A stretch of 64,000 bases of DNA from Pectobacterium fontis (GTDB lineage Bacteria > Pseudomonadota > Gammaproteobacteria > Enterobacterales > Enterobacteriaceae), in NCBI RefSeq assembly GCF_000803215.1, contig NZ_JSXC01000002.1:163231-227230 (forward strand), in the 5' to 3' direction. Positions within the stretch are counted from its first letter, which is position 1, and every line of letters begins with the position of its first letter. Positions 55,057 to 63,911 of the stretch are shown piece after piece. Below the pieces are notes generated by a model that saw only the letters and a program-made list of their open reading frames with translations, ran no database searches and had not been told where the DNA came from. The position numbers were made by a program, and so were the translations under genes.

Positions 55057-55560
55057 TTAAGGTTTGTAATCTTTGCGAATTTGAATAGCTTCCTCAATCC
55101 ATGCCTCAATGTTGTTTTGAATCGACGCATAGATGGCTTTGCTGTCCGAACCGGTTGGTGTTTTCAATCTTGCGTAAGTTGATAGTTTGATGGTCCCGCT
55201 TTTTAGTGTAACGCTGTCGAAAGGATTCGCCCCGGCAGTGGAAGTTTTCTGCTCGCTGTTGAGGAGACCATTTATACGGATGCCCAGTACACCCTTGCCT
55301 GAGTTCCATCCTTTAACTATCTCTTCTATTACCCAAGGTCGGTTCGCCGTTTCTGCTCCGACGAGAACAACCACACAGGATTTTCCACTCAGATTCTCAT
55401 CAATCCACTTTTCAATTGCTGCATTGCCTTTTCTCTTAACTTCTTCCCATGCGTTAGGTTTATATAAGGTCTGTCCCTCTATCACGCCGATGTTACGTAC
55501 TTGTTGGGTACGCCAAAAGTCATTGTCAAAATGAAAGCTAAAAAATACTTTTCTGGCCAT
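55057..55560 (-). CDS. thsB: ThsB: TIR-domain signal producer of the Thoeris system (MTH538 type)
   Basis: A 167-residue protein: RKVFFSFHFDNDFWRTQQV, SCVVVLVGAETANRPWVIEEI with putative catalytic Glu80, LGIRINGLLNSEQ, GANPFDSVTL and a C-terminal IEEAIQIRKDYKP. These are hallmarks of ThsB-type TIR proteins. It heads the minus-strand operon upstream of thsA. Its closest relative in the window appears to be the plus-strand gene at 52334-52831. AAAGGAGTCATATT precedes the ATG, an excellent ribosome-binding site. Confidence 0.88.
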   Translation of the reverse strand: MARKVFFSFHFDNDFWRTQQVRNIGVIEGQTLYKPNAWEEVKRKGNAAIEKWIDENLSGKSCVVVLVGAETANRPWVIEEIVKGWNSGKGVLGIRINGLLNSEQKTSTAGANPFDSVTLKSGTIKLSTYARLKTPTGSDSKAIYASIQNNIEAWIEEAIQIRKDYKP

Positions 55561-55758
55561 AATATGACTCCTTTTAAAATCGTTAGCGGTTCAGGTCATT
55601 ATGGAGCAGTTGATAGCATTGGATACAAATTTAGGTGCGGAACTGCCCATCTTAATCGAGCCGCATTAGTGAAAGTGCCAGCACTTTTTACAGGTACTAA
55701 TATATTAGACTGGCATGTGCGACTGTTTTCCAGATAGTGGGAGAATGCCGACATCTCG
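55561..55758. promoter_or_regulatory. Promoter region of the Thoeris operon
   Basis: About 200 bp between the thsB start and the truncated integrase. Frames here are short and unconvincing, and no repeat or RNA is recognised. It must contain the Thoeris promoter. Confidence 0.4.
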
Positions 55759-56169
55759 TCAATAGCTATACGCGAGTAATGGCCAGATGAATAAAAAGAC
55801 ACCATAATTTTTGAGCCAAAATTCACAAAGATATTTGATGGCCTGTAGTGAGGCCGATTGAGTGGATAGCGAACGAAAACTCAAATGGTCAATTTGATAT
55901 GCAAGTGGATACAGCAAAGGTAGGCAAGTTCTGGTGTCCATCAGAATCCACTGCCGCTTATGGCCCGTTGCAGTTAGCTGGCTAAGTGCGAACATCAGGA
56001 AGAAGCATTCTATTGACGCTACTATGTTATTAGTGGGCGTTTGCGACAGAATCAATGGATAGAATTCACGGGCGATGTAGCATTTTAGACATCTAAGAAG
56101 CACTTTAGTCGATAATCTTTCACCTGTTCGTCTGTCAACATAGATGCTTGTGCGTGGAGTAGTACGCAT
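55759..56169 (-). pseudogene. Truncated site-specific recombinase/integrase (N-terminal part)
   Basis: A 136-codon frame beginning MRTTPRTSIYVDRRTGERLS, followed by VLLRCLKCYIAREFYPLIL, LTATGHKRQWILMDTRTCLPLLYPLAYQ and SASLQAIKYLCEFWLKNYG. The last part resembles the SAM-like N-terminal core-binding region of tyrosine recombinases that drive genomic islands. The catalytic domain (R-H-R-Y) is absent and the tail (FLFIWPLLAYSY) looks like read-through into unrelated DNA. It lies between two defence modules, so it may mark an earlier island end. The family call is from pattern only. Confidence 0.5.
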
Positions 56170-56347
56170 ACGGCCGAGGGCTATTGACCATAGTGCATTG
56201 TTTGCTTAACGTTAGTGCGTAGGAAAGAAATAATCTGGGAAAAGAATTGAAAAAGATAGAAAATATTGCAACGTCGTGTTAAAGGCCCGTTTTACTGGTA
56301 CAGGGAAACAGGCGCTAGGTGCTGGATGATAATGACAGGAAATGACG
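56170..56347. promoter_or_regulatory. Promoter region of the MBL/protease-STAND operon
   Basis: About 180 bp between the integrase remnant and the MBL gene, AT-rich around 56215-56275. A promoter for the three-gene operon is expected here; no specific box is assigned. Confidence 0.4.
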
Positions 56348-57532
56348 ATGCTGAATATAAGGATGTATCCTGCCCGGAATGGTGATGCGTTTTTGCTTTG
56401 TGCAGATAGAGCCACATTGCTTATTGATGGCGGGTATAGTTCAACGTTTAACAACTATATTGTCGACGATCTACGGAAACTGGCTTCAGAGGGGCAAGCC
56501 CTTGATCTGGTGATTAATACGCATATTGATGCCGATCATATTGGCGGCATCCTTCGCTTTCTATCTATTAACGGCGCAGCGGCACGTCCTGAAATTATCC
56601 AGATTAAACGCATCTGGCATAACAGTTTACGCAGTCTGACGGCCCCGCAGACTGAGCCGGTTGAGCTTAATAATGAAATTATTTTAAACACCCTTACTCA
56701 ACGCGGTTATTTGACCCCCAATGAAGAGGGGCAGGGCGCCAAGGCTATCAGTGCCCGGCAGGGCAATACGCTCGCCTCTCTCATTCATGACGGGCAATAT
56801 GACTGGAATGAAGGCGACGGATTACGCCGTATCTCAGTTGAGTCTATGCCTGGAATCAACTTGCCTGGCGGGCGCGTTACTGTACTGACACCATCGAATA
56901 CGGCGCTGGATGCACTACTGGTGTTTTGGCAAAAGAGCCTGAGGCGCTTTGGATTTAAGGGTGAGGTGGGGGCTGATACGCTGGCTGAAGATGCCTTTGA
57001 ATGCGGTGTGTCACACCTGCAGGAGGCCGTCGGGAAACCACCTTCGCTAATTTCAGCAGGTCGTCCCAGGCAGCTTGAAGAAGTTTACCGACCTGACACC
57101 TCTGTGACGAATGCCAGTTCCATTGCGACGCTTGTTGAACTTGATGGTTGTCGCATTTTAATGCTGGCCGATTCCCCTGCAGAAGACATCGTTCATCAGT
57201 TGAAAATTTTGCAAGCTGAGGGCTGTTCCCTGCTATTTGATGCAATCAAGATCTCCCATCATGGCAGTTGCAGTAATACAAATCCTGAACTGCTGGGGCT
57301 TGTTGATGCACCGGTGTATTTTATTTCATCCGACGGCAGTCGACACCAGCATCCAGATGTGGAGGTGTTGACGGCCATCGTTGACAGGCCTGCCGCTTTT
57401 TCCCGCACCCTTTACTTTAACTACCGAACCCCGTCTTCAGACTACTTACAACATTATACGACGATTACTGGGGCACCTTTTACCGTAGAAGCAGGCACGT
57501 CCTGCTGGATTGAGATTGGAAAACGCCAATGA
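56348..57532 (+). CDS. Metallo-beta-lactamase-fold hydrolase, AVAST type 1 accessory (Avs1A-like)
   Basis: A 394-residue ComEC/Rec2-like MBL protein without membrane segments. The fold opens with RMYPARNGDAFLL and TLLIDGGYSS, and the metal site H-x-D-x-D-H is in NTHIDADHIGG (about residues 57-67). Later metal ligands fit LMLADSPAED and IKISHHGSCSNT. In type 1 AVAST loci an MBL hydrolase is encoded beside a protease-STAND sensor. It overlaps the STAND gene by 4 bp (ATGA). ATG at 56348 is preferred because AGGA lies seven bases upstream; the ATG at 56342 is too close to it. Confidence 0.8.
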   Translation: MLNIRMYPARNGDAFLLCADRATLLIDGGYSSTFNNYIVDDLRKLASEGQALDLVINTHIDADHIGGILRFLSINGAAARPEIIQIKRIWHNSLRSLTAPQTEPVELNNEIILNTLTQRGYLTPNEEGQGAKAISARQGNTLASLIHDGQYDWNEGDGLRRISVESMPGINLPGGRVTVLTPSNTALDALLVFWQKSLRRFGFKGEVGADTLAEDAFECGVSHLQEAVGKPPSLISAGRPRQLEEVYRPDTSVTNASSIATLVELDGCRILMLADSPAEDIVHQLKILQAEGCSLLFDAIKISHHGSCSNTNPELLGLVDAPVYFISSDGSRHQHPDVEVLTAIVDRPAAFSRTLYFNYRTPSSDYLQHYTTITGAPFTVEAGTSCWIEIGKRQ

Positions 57533-60500
57533 TGCTGGATGCGGAAGTCAGGCTTGCCACCTGTAGGATTGCTTGCGGGAAAGATACAGGAACCGGCTGG
57601 TTGATATCACAGGATAAAGTGCTGACGGCGCGACACTGCGTTGAGAATGCCCTTTTTAATCAAGCGCCCGTGTCTCTGACATTTAGGCAGGCAGACACAC
57701 AGGTGGAACTGAAGGCCACAGTCCTGGATGAAGATGAAAACACGGACGTCTGTTTGCTGTTGCTTGATGCACCGCAGGATCTGACCCCTGTACGATTGAG
57801 TGAAACTCGCCCGTTGCCGGGGAGCTCCTTTTATGCCTATGGATGGCCTCAGAGTAAACTGGGCATCGGGCATCGCGTGGAGGGAACGATCGCGCAGATC
57901 CTCGCCGAGCCGCTGCTCGGAATGGATATAGAAATAGCCATAGAGCAGAATGCGGTACTTCCCCGCTATGAAGGGCTATCTGGTGCGGCACTTATCACCG
58001 GGGGGAACTGTACGGGGATTTTGCGGGTTTCCATTGAGAATACGGTGGGCGTCATTTCAGTTGCAGAGATGGCAGCGTTTCTGCGGCGTAACAACCTGCT
58101 TCCGGCACCCGTTACACCGACGGAGAGTTATGAGAACACCAGTGAGGCGCAGCGGGTTGAATTCCGGCACAGTTTTGAGCGCGTTATTACCTTAAAACGC
58201 GGGGGATATCTATTTCTGGAGGGCGCGCACGGTATAGGCAAATCGACGTTTTGTGCAAAGTTTACGCCTAAAGACCCGACGATTGAGCATTTTGGGACCT
58301 ATAGCTTTAACACAGGCCGTGACGGCGTGAATGCAGTTCAGCAGGCTCAACCTGAGACCTTCGTTAACTGGTTAAGTATGCAGGTTTCCCTATTCCTGAC
58401 GCGGGAACCCGGGCGGCTTATCAAAGGGGACTACTCCGTACTCATCAATGAAGCCGGACAACTGCTGACGCGCCTAGGTGAAGAGTATGCCCGCCGCAAC
58501 AAGACAGGGGTGCTCTTCATCGATGGACTTGATGAGGTTGATAAGTACGATGAGGCCCTGCTTAATCGGTTTACAGCCCTGTTACCCCTGCAGCTCAGTG
58601 AAGGCTTGGTAGTGATCTTTTCTGCCCCGGGCTATACCCGTTATTCAGCACAACTGGGTGTCAGGGTATCGCCTGCGGACTGCTGCACACTGCCAGCTCT
58701 GACTCAGGCATCAGCGCGGGAATACTGCAGACAGTCGCTCAAAGAAGTACCATCGCAGGGGATGATCAGGGTTATCTGCGATCTTGCGCAGGGGCATCCT
58801 CTGTATCTTCGCTATCTGATCGATCTGGCCAATGCGGGAAAAGCAGAGGAAGAGCTTGCTCAGTTACCGCTCATTGACGGACGTATCCGAAATTATTATG
58901 AAATGCTGTGGGTTAGCCTGCAAAACAACCCGCTAGTGGTTAATCTTCTGGCGATTATCGTGCGTTTACGCTGGGGAATTTCACATGCGCAGCTCACCGA
59001 ACTGCTCAGTCTTGAAGAGCTGAGCGTCCTAGTCAGCACACTTGAACGCATCAGCCACCTTCTGATGACCCCTGGTGAGACAACCATTTATCACGCCTCA
59101 TTTGCTGATTTTCTGGCAGAAAAAACTGTCCTACGTGAAGCAGATATTCAGCAGCGGCTGTCTGCCTACTGTGAAAGTCACCCTGACACTAGGTATGGCC
59201 TTCTGAATCTTATGTATCACAGCCTGCGCTGCGACCCGACCCGGCAGATGTGGGCAATCAGCCGCTGCGATCAGCACTGGGCTGACCGCTGTGTTACCGA
59301 GGGGGTTAATCCGGCGTTACTTCTTGGCGATGTTCGGGAAACGCTGAATGCCGCATTGGCAAGCGGCAGTCTGACGGATACCGTACGCCTTCTTCTGTTA
59401 TCCCACCGGCTGAGCTTTCGCTACAACACCCTTTTTGCGCAATCTGCTTTACTCACAGCCAGGGCATTGATCCGGATTGGCCATCCTCAGGAAGCGTTGC
59501 AACACGTTATTCGTTTCGGGCGGCTCAGTCTACCAGTGACGCAAGCCCTGCAGGTGGCGTTTGACCTGATTCGTGCGGATAACGACAGCGATGCTCTTGC
59601 GCTTCTCAGTCTGGCAGATGACTGGGTGGAGGAGCAGCTGGCAGAGGTAAAAACCGGTCTTTCTTATCCGGAATTTTTACAGCTTTATGATATGCGTATG
59701 AATATCTACTTTCTCAAAGGGCTGGCCGGAGACAGGCGTGCGGAAGGAGATTTAAAGCAATTTCAGCTTTACTGGATGAACGTGATTGAGCAAGTCTGTG
59801 ACGATGAGGGGACGGTCAGGGGGCTTCGCGGTCAGATGTGTGCCTCGTTCTTTGCAGGCATGCTGTTTTTCCATGGACGTTATATTTCGCTTGCGAAACT
59901 GAGTGAGAATTTCACGGGGCCCCTGCAGGAGGTCACGCAATCGTTCGTGATAACGTTCATGTATTACCATTTTCTCTGTGAGGAGTTTCAGGTCAGTATT
60001 GATCCGGAGCTGCTGGACCAGCTCTTTAAAGACCTGACAACGCTGAGCTGTCTGGAACATGAATCTCCTGTGTACGTAGATCCCCGGACACTTGATGCTA
60101 TGATCTCGTCTGGTGCCCCTGCGCAAATGATAAGAAATTTTCAGGGGGATACATCAGTACCACTGCAACCGGTACGTTTCATTGGTGATGATAATGTGTC
60201 AGCGAATGATGTGTCGTTCCTGGAGGAGATGGCTAAACATAAAATTCAGGCATTTTGCGATCCATCGTATGACTGTCCGGCGCCCGTTGCGCTGACAGCA
60301 ACTGGCTGGATCGTAGGCATGGAGGAATTGTGTAGGATGGTGGCATGGTGTGAGGGGGCGGCAGGACGTTTTCATTTAGAGGGAGATGAAGCAGCCCTTG
60401 AGTCGGTGTGGACTGTCATTGAAAAGCAGGTACTGAGCAGCCTGACATTTCCATTATCAGACCGTGTGGCATGGCATGATGCCTATGCTCTTCCTGAAGC

Positions 60501-63279
60501 TATTGTACCACAGCTTTATGAACGGCTGGCACTCCTGATATCGTCTGTTTTCCCTTCCCGACTGGACGCGCTTTTGGCCTTTATTGAGCAGCATTTCCCC
60601 CGTCAATTTGGGCTGTATTCGGAAGGGTTCCGAGCCACGTTACTAAAGATTCTAACACTCCTGAGCCAGGTGGTGGATGACGGTGGAATTCAGAACCGCC
60701 TTTATGATCTGGCCTTCCGTTGGTATGAGTTTGTGCTGGGCAATCTGCAGAATCGCCATGAACTTGTGCCAGAGTTGTTGCACCTGGTTTCATTATTTGT
60801 CCGGCTGGATGCGGGTGAAAGTGCACGGCAGGCTTACCAGCAGGTGCTGGCATTCTCAATGGGCCCCGACTGGTATAAAGAGGATCAGTTTGGTCTGATG
60901 ATAACAGCGCTCAAGTCAATGAGCGAGGCGGACGCGATCCCTCAGCGTTTGCTCGCCCGTATTGCCTGTCTGCTGGATATGGCTGGCGGTGAGATGACCT
61001 TTCAGCGTTACGTGCGATATGCGCGCCGTGATTTCACTGCGGCGTTGTGCCAGCACGGTAATTTCTCCCAGGCAGCCGCGTATTTTATGTGTCAAACATA
61101 CGGTACAACAGCTCAGCTTTATGCTGAAGCTACGCATGGCGACATCGATCGTGTGTCATTACTGAAAGGAACGCGTTTCCCCGGGGGCGCACTAGATGAA
61201 CAGGATGTGATCCTGAACATTGTGCGTTTCGCTGTCCCGATGTGTGACTGGGCGTTATGCTGGGCATTGCTTGAGACCTACCATTTTGGCGATGCGCGTC
61301 ATCTTGATAATTATGCAGATGCCTATGCTCAAATGATGATCAACATGCAGGACTGTCAGGATGCAATGGCGATGATCGCACAACGGCTCACGCTTATTTT
61401 TGAAGCTGAACTGATGCCTGGGAACCGGCACCTGTTTATGAAATACCTGCGAAGCGCACTTCCTGAGGCTCTCAGGGATAAAACTGATTTTCTGAACGTT
61501 TACCTTTCAGATAACAACAGCGCCCCAGCACAGCAGAGCGAGCCATTTGAAGACGTCGCAGAAACGCAGCATGCACCGCCTAATGTTTTTGCAAGGGCAT
61601 CGCTTGCGCTTGATGAGGCTGAAAGTCAATTGCACAGACGTAACACGTCACAGGCGCAGCACAAGGCAATCAATGCACTTGAGATGTTTCAGCAGGAGGG
61701 ATGGTCGGTATGGAGCGACTTATCAGAGGAGCATAGACGTGCAGGCTCCATACTGCTGAAAAGCACGGATTCGGTGTCGGAGGTTGTGACGCTGAGTAGG
61801 GCGTTAATTTCTGCAGAGCAGCATACGGAGAGCTGGCGTATCGCTGACAAGCTGATTGAATGGTTGTCTCCTGCAGCGGATGAGAGTGTACAGGCTGAGC
61901 TGGCTGAGCATTCGCTATCACACATGGAGATACTAACCGGCATGCCTGTTGCCGTCATCGAACGGTATGATTTTCTTAACAGGAAAGAGGATCAGCATCC
62001 GTCTTCTGCGCTTACCCGTCTGCTTCTGCATGCTGTTGATCATCCTGTCTGGATGCGCAGTGAGAAAGCTGCGGATATGTTGCTGTGGCTGCTGCAGCAT
62101 CATCCCCATTACGTATCCGACGTTGGGCCTCTGGCATTTTCAATGGTTTCACTGAACCATCCGGATGTGCTGTGCGGGATACTCGATAAGCTTTCTCAGG
62201 ATGATCCTGGGTCTTTATGGACTTTGCTGTCAGCACATCTGGATGTGGCAGAGACAAAAAAATCCTGCTGTCATGCTGGCCGGCTCGCCACATTAGGGCG
62301 AATTGCGAGACGGGCTGCATCCTTGGGGAACGCGAGTGCTGCTGAGGCGCTAGCGTTATTGCATGACGGGGAAGTACGCCAGCCCTTGCAGGAAAAAATC
62401 GCACAGCAGAGTCCAGCGTGTCCAAAATGGGCTGAGATAATTGCTTTTCAGTGGCGACAGTTAGCGGATGCCGGGCTGGTTGACGGCAGCCTGTCAGAGA
62501 GGGCATTTGCTGTGCTGTGTGAGGCGTGTCATCCCTTCGGGTGGGAAACAGTAGAGGCTCTTGAAGAACTTTTGGCGACGGGCATGAGCGGAAGCACGGC
62601 CTGGAACGGCCGATGGGAGGCAAAACTTCGCTTTGCCTTACAGGTAGCACTTATGTCCGTTCTGGACGATGCACAGTGCCTTCAGGCTGAGGCTATTTTC
62701 CGTATCTGTAATCCTGAGCCGACTGACACATTCAGAATTACGCATTTTTCATCGCCTGGTAAGCAATGGCTCAACCAGTTGATGCAGGGGAAGGTTAAAT
62801 TTTCACCTATTGCTGACAGCCAGCTCTATCTCGATTTTTACGAGAGGCGGAATATTAACGGCGTACTCGTTCTGTTGAGGCTGACGGCTTATTTCTACCG
62901 TGACGGGGTAGATGCTCCCTGCTTATCCGGACGTTTTCCTGCAACCGCTCTTGCCACATCTGTGCGGGCAGGCCAACTGGACACATGCGTGAATGTTCAA
63001 GCGACGCCTGCATATTTTGGCAGTTTCACGCCAGCAATTCCTTCTCAAGGGCTAATAACGCTCACTAGGGCTCTTTCGCATCATTTTAAACGAGCTAGTT
63101 GGCGAAAGGGGCGGGATGTTGAGAGTCAGGGGGGCGCGCCTCTGGAAGAAGGGTGTTATTTATCCATTAAACGGGACGCGTTCAGACTCCCGCCGGGAAT
63201 AAGGGTTGTATGGGTTTGTGAATTCAACAACGAACCGATTGCGCTTATGAACGCCGCTGGCGCACTGAAGATTCACTAG
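57529..63279 (+). CDS. Trypsin-like protease-STAND NTPase fusion, AVAST type 1 sensor/effector (Avs1B-like)
   Basis: A 1916-residue protein. Residues 1-190 form a trypsin-like serine protease with the triad His36 (LTARHCV), Asp73 (NTDVCLL) and Ser151 (YEGLSGAAL). Residues about 215-520 are a STAND/NACHT-type NTPase: Walker A GAHGIGKST (232-240) and Walker B VLFIDGLDEVD (328-338), followed by a winged-helix-like segment. The remaining roughly 1400 residues are helical, repeat-like sequence typical of STAND sensor domains. AVAST proteins recognise conserved phage proteins (terminase or portal) and oligomerise to activate the N-terminal effector, here a protease. It is translationally coupled to the MBL gene and followed after 7 bp by a small gene. 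Confidence 0.85.
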   Translation: MMLDAEVRLATCRIACGKDTGTGWLISQDKVLTARHCVENALFNQAPVSLTFRQADTQVELKATVLDEDENTDVCLLLLDAPQDLTPVRLSETRPLPGSSFYAYGWPQSKLGIGHRVEGTIAQILAEPLLGMDIEIAIEQNAVLPRYEGLSGAALITGGNCTGILRVSIENTVGVISVAEMAAFLRRNNLLPAPVTPTESYENTSEAQRVEFRHSFERVITLKRGGYLFLEGAHGIGKSTFCAKFTPKDPTIEHFGTYSFNTGRDGVNAVQQAQPETFVNWLSMQVSLFLTREPGRLIKGDYSVLINEAGQLLTRLGEEYARRNKTGVLFIDGLDEVDKYDEALLNRFTALLPLQLSEGLVVIFSAPGYTRYSAQLGVRVSPADCCTLPALTQASAREYCRQSLKEVPSQGMIRVICDLAQGHPLYLRYLIDLANAGKAEEELAQLPLIDGRIRNYYEMLWVSLQNNPLVVNLLAIIVRLRWGISHAQLTELLSLEELSVLVSTLERISHLLMTPGETTIYHASFADFLAEKTVLREADIQQRLSAYCESHPDTRYGLLNLMYHSLRCDPTRQMWAISRCDQHWADRCVTEGVNPALLLGDVRETLNAALASGSLTDTVRLLLLSHRLSFRYNTLFAQSALLTARALIRIGHPQEALQHVIRFGRLSLPVTQALQVAFDLIRADNDSDALALLSLADDWVEEQLAEVKTGLSYPEFLQLYDMRMNIYFLKGLAGDRRAEGDLKQFQLYWMNVIEQVCDDEGTVRGLRGQMCASFFAGMLFFHGRYISLAKLSENFTGPLQEVTQSFVITFMYYHFLCEEFQVSIDPELLDQLFKDLTTLSCLEHESPVYVDPRTLDAMISSGAPAQMIRNFQGDTSVPLQPVRFIGDDNVSANDVSFLEEMAKHKIQAFCDPSYDCPAPVALTATGWIVGMEELCRMVAWCEGAAGRFHLEGDEAALESVWTVIEKQVLSSLTFPLSDRVAWHDAYALPEAIVPQLYERLALLISSVFPSRLDALLAFIEQHFPRQFGLYSEGFRATLLKILTLLSQVVDDGGIQNRLYDLAFRWYEFVLGNLQNRHELVPELLHLVSLFVRLDAGESARQAYQQVLAFSMGPDWYKEDQFGLMITALKSMSEADAIPQRLLARIACLLDMAGGEMTFQRYVRYARRDFTAALCQHGNFSQAAAYFMCQTYGTTAQLYAEATHGDIDRVSLLKGTRFPGGALDEQDVILNIVRFAVPMCDWALCWALLETYHFGDARHLDNYADAYAQMMINMQDCQDAMAMIAQRLTLIFEAELMPGNRHLFMKYLRSALPEALRDKTDFLNVYLSDNNSAPAQQSEPFEDVAETQHAPPNVFARASLALDEAESQLHRRNTSQAQHKAINALEMFQQEGWSVWSDLSEEHRRAGSILLKSTDSVSEVVTLSRALISAEQHTESWRIADKLIEWLSPAADESVQAELAEHSLSHMEILTGMPVAVIERYDFLNRKEDQHPSSALTRLLLHAVDHPVWMRSEKAADMLLWLLQHHPHYVSDVGPLAFSMVSLNHPDVLCGILDKLSQDDPGSLWTLLSAHLDVAETKKSCCHAGRLATLGRIARRAASLGNASAAEALALLHDGEVRQPLQEKIAQQSPACPKWAEIIAFQWRQLADAGLVDGSLSERAFAVLCEACHPFGWETVEALEELLATGMSGSTAWNGRWEAKLRFALQVALMSVLDDAQCLQAEAIFRICNPEPTDTFRITHFSSPGKQWLNQLMQGKVKFSPIADSQLYLDFYERRNINGVLVLLRLTAYFYRDGVDAPCLSGRFPATALATSVRAGQLDTCVNVQATPAYFGSFTPAIPSQGLITLTRALSHHFKRASWRKGRDVESQGGAPLEEGCYLSIKRDAFRLPPGIRVVWVCEFNNEPIALMNAAGALKIH

Positions 63280-63286
63280 GAAGAAT

Positions 63287-63535
63287 ATGAATATACCGTT
63301 AACGCGAAGTGAATTCGAGCACCGACTTCATCTGCTTGAGAATCATTCAAAAACGGGTCGGCTCATGCTGGCAGAGGGGGTATCCGGTGAGAGTTTGCTT
63401 AAAGTCAGGCGACTGCCAAACGGCCGGATTGATTTTCTCTCCGTGGATGAAACTGCCCGTCTTCAGGCGAATATGATGGAGTGGATGAAGTCGATTCCCC
63501 TGCCGAACATACCGAACGATGAGGGCACTCCCTAA
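63287..63535 (+). CDS. Small third gene of the AVAST-like operon (Avs1C-like)
   Basis: An 82-residue acidic cytoplasmic protein: NIPLTRSEFEHRLHLLENH, a central LLKVRRLPNGRIDFLSVDETARL and a C-terminal helix ANMMEWMKSIPLPNIP. No signal peptide or membrane helix. It begins 7 bp after the STAND gene with GGAAGA upstream, so it belongs to the operon. Type 1 AVAST loci are remembered to include a small third protein of unknown role, which this fits by position. I recognise no domain, and the Avs1C label is inference from context. Confidence 0.7.
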   Translation: MNIPLTRSEFEHRLHLLENHSKTGRLMLAEGVSGESLLKVRRLPNGRIDFLSVDETARLQANMMEWMKSIPLPNIPNDEGTP

Positions 63536-63749
63536 ACTTAAGTATCGAGTTAATCCTAGTAGAAGGGGATGTGAAAAGATACCTTTGAAAGGTGCGAGGT
63601 CAATGGAACAACTTTCAGAGATTTATCTCTTATCTGAATGTTCATCACGGAGCTGCGTTGTAGTGGCCCCGAAAAAACTCACTATAGAGAACGGTCTAGG
63701 AGAAGACTGTAAAAGCATTTGCTTGCGTTAATTCGTGAGGGGAATGTTA
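63536..63749. other. Non-coding stretch between the AVAST-like operon and the MITE-like repeat
   Basis: A 70-codon frame (63519-63731) overlaps the end of the small gene but has no ribosome-binding site or recognisable family, so I do not call it. No terminator is evident. Confidence 0.35.
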
Positions 63750-63911
63750 GGCTGTGTCCCGTAACTGTTTTTTGTACAACTCAACAGTGCAAAAAACGCG
63801 TTTAAGCGATAAAAATCGCCCCAGAAGTGTTCAACATTCAACAAAAAATCACATTTTGGGAAGTGTTCTTACAGTACTTTTTGGTATGTAGGGAAGTTAA
63901 GGGACACAGCC
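63750..63911. mobile_element. MITE-like element with 17-bp terminal inverted repeats
   Basis: The 162-bp segment begins GGCTGTGTCCCGTAACT and ends with AGTTAAGGGACACAGCC, which is its inverted complement with one mismatch. TA flanks both ends (63748-63749 and 63912-63913), a possible target duplication as made by Tc1/mariner-IS630-type transposases. The interior has no coding frame. This is the pattern of a non-autonomous insertion element. Confidence 0.65.

Noticed and set aside
63519..63731. 70-codon frame overlapping the small AVAST-like gene
   Set aside because: No Shine-Dalgarno sequence, no recognisable protein pattern and overlap with the preceding gene.
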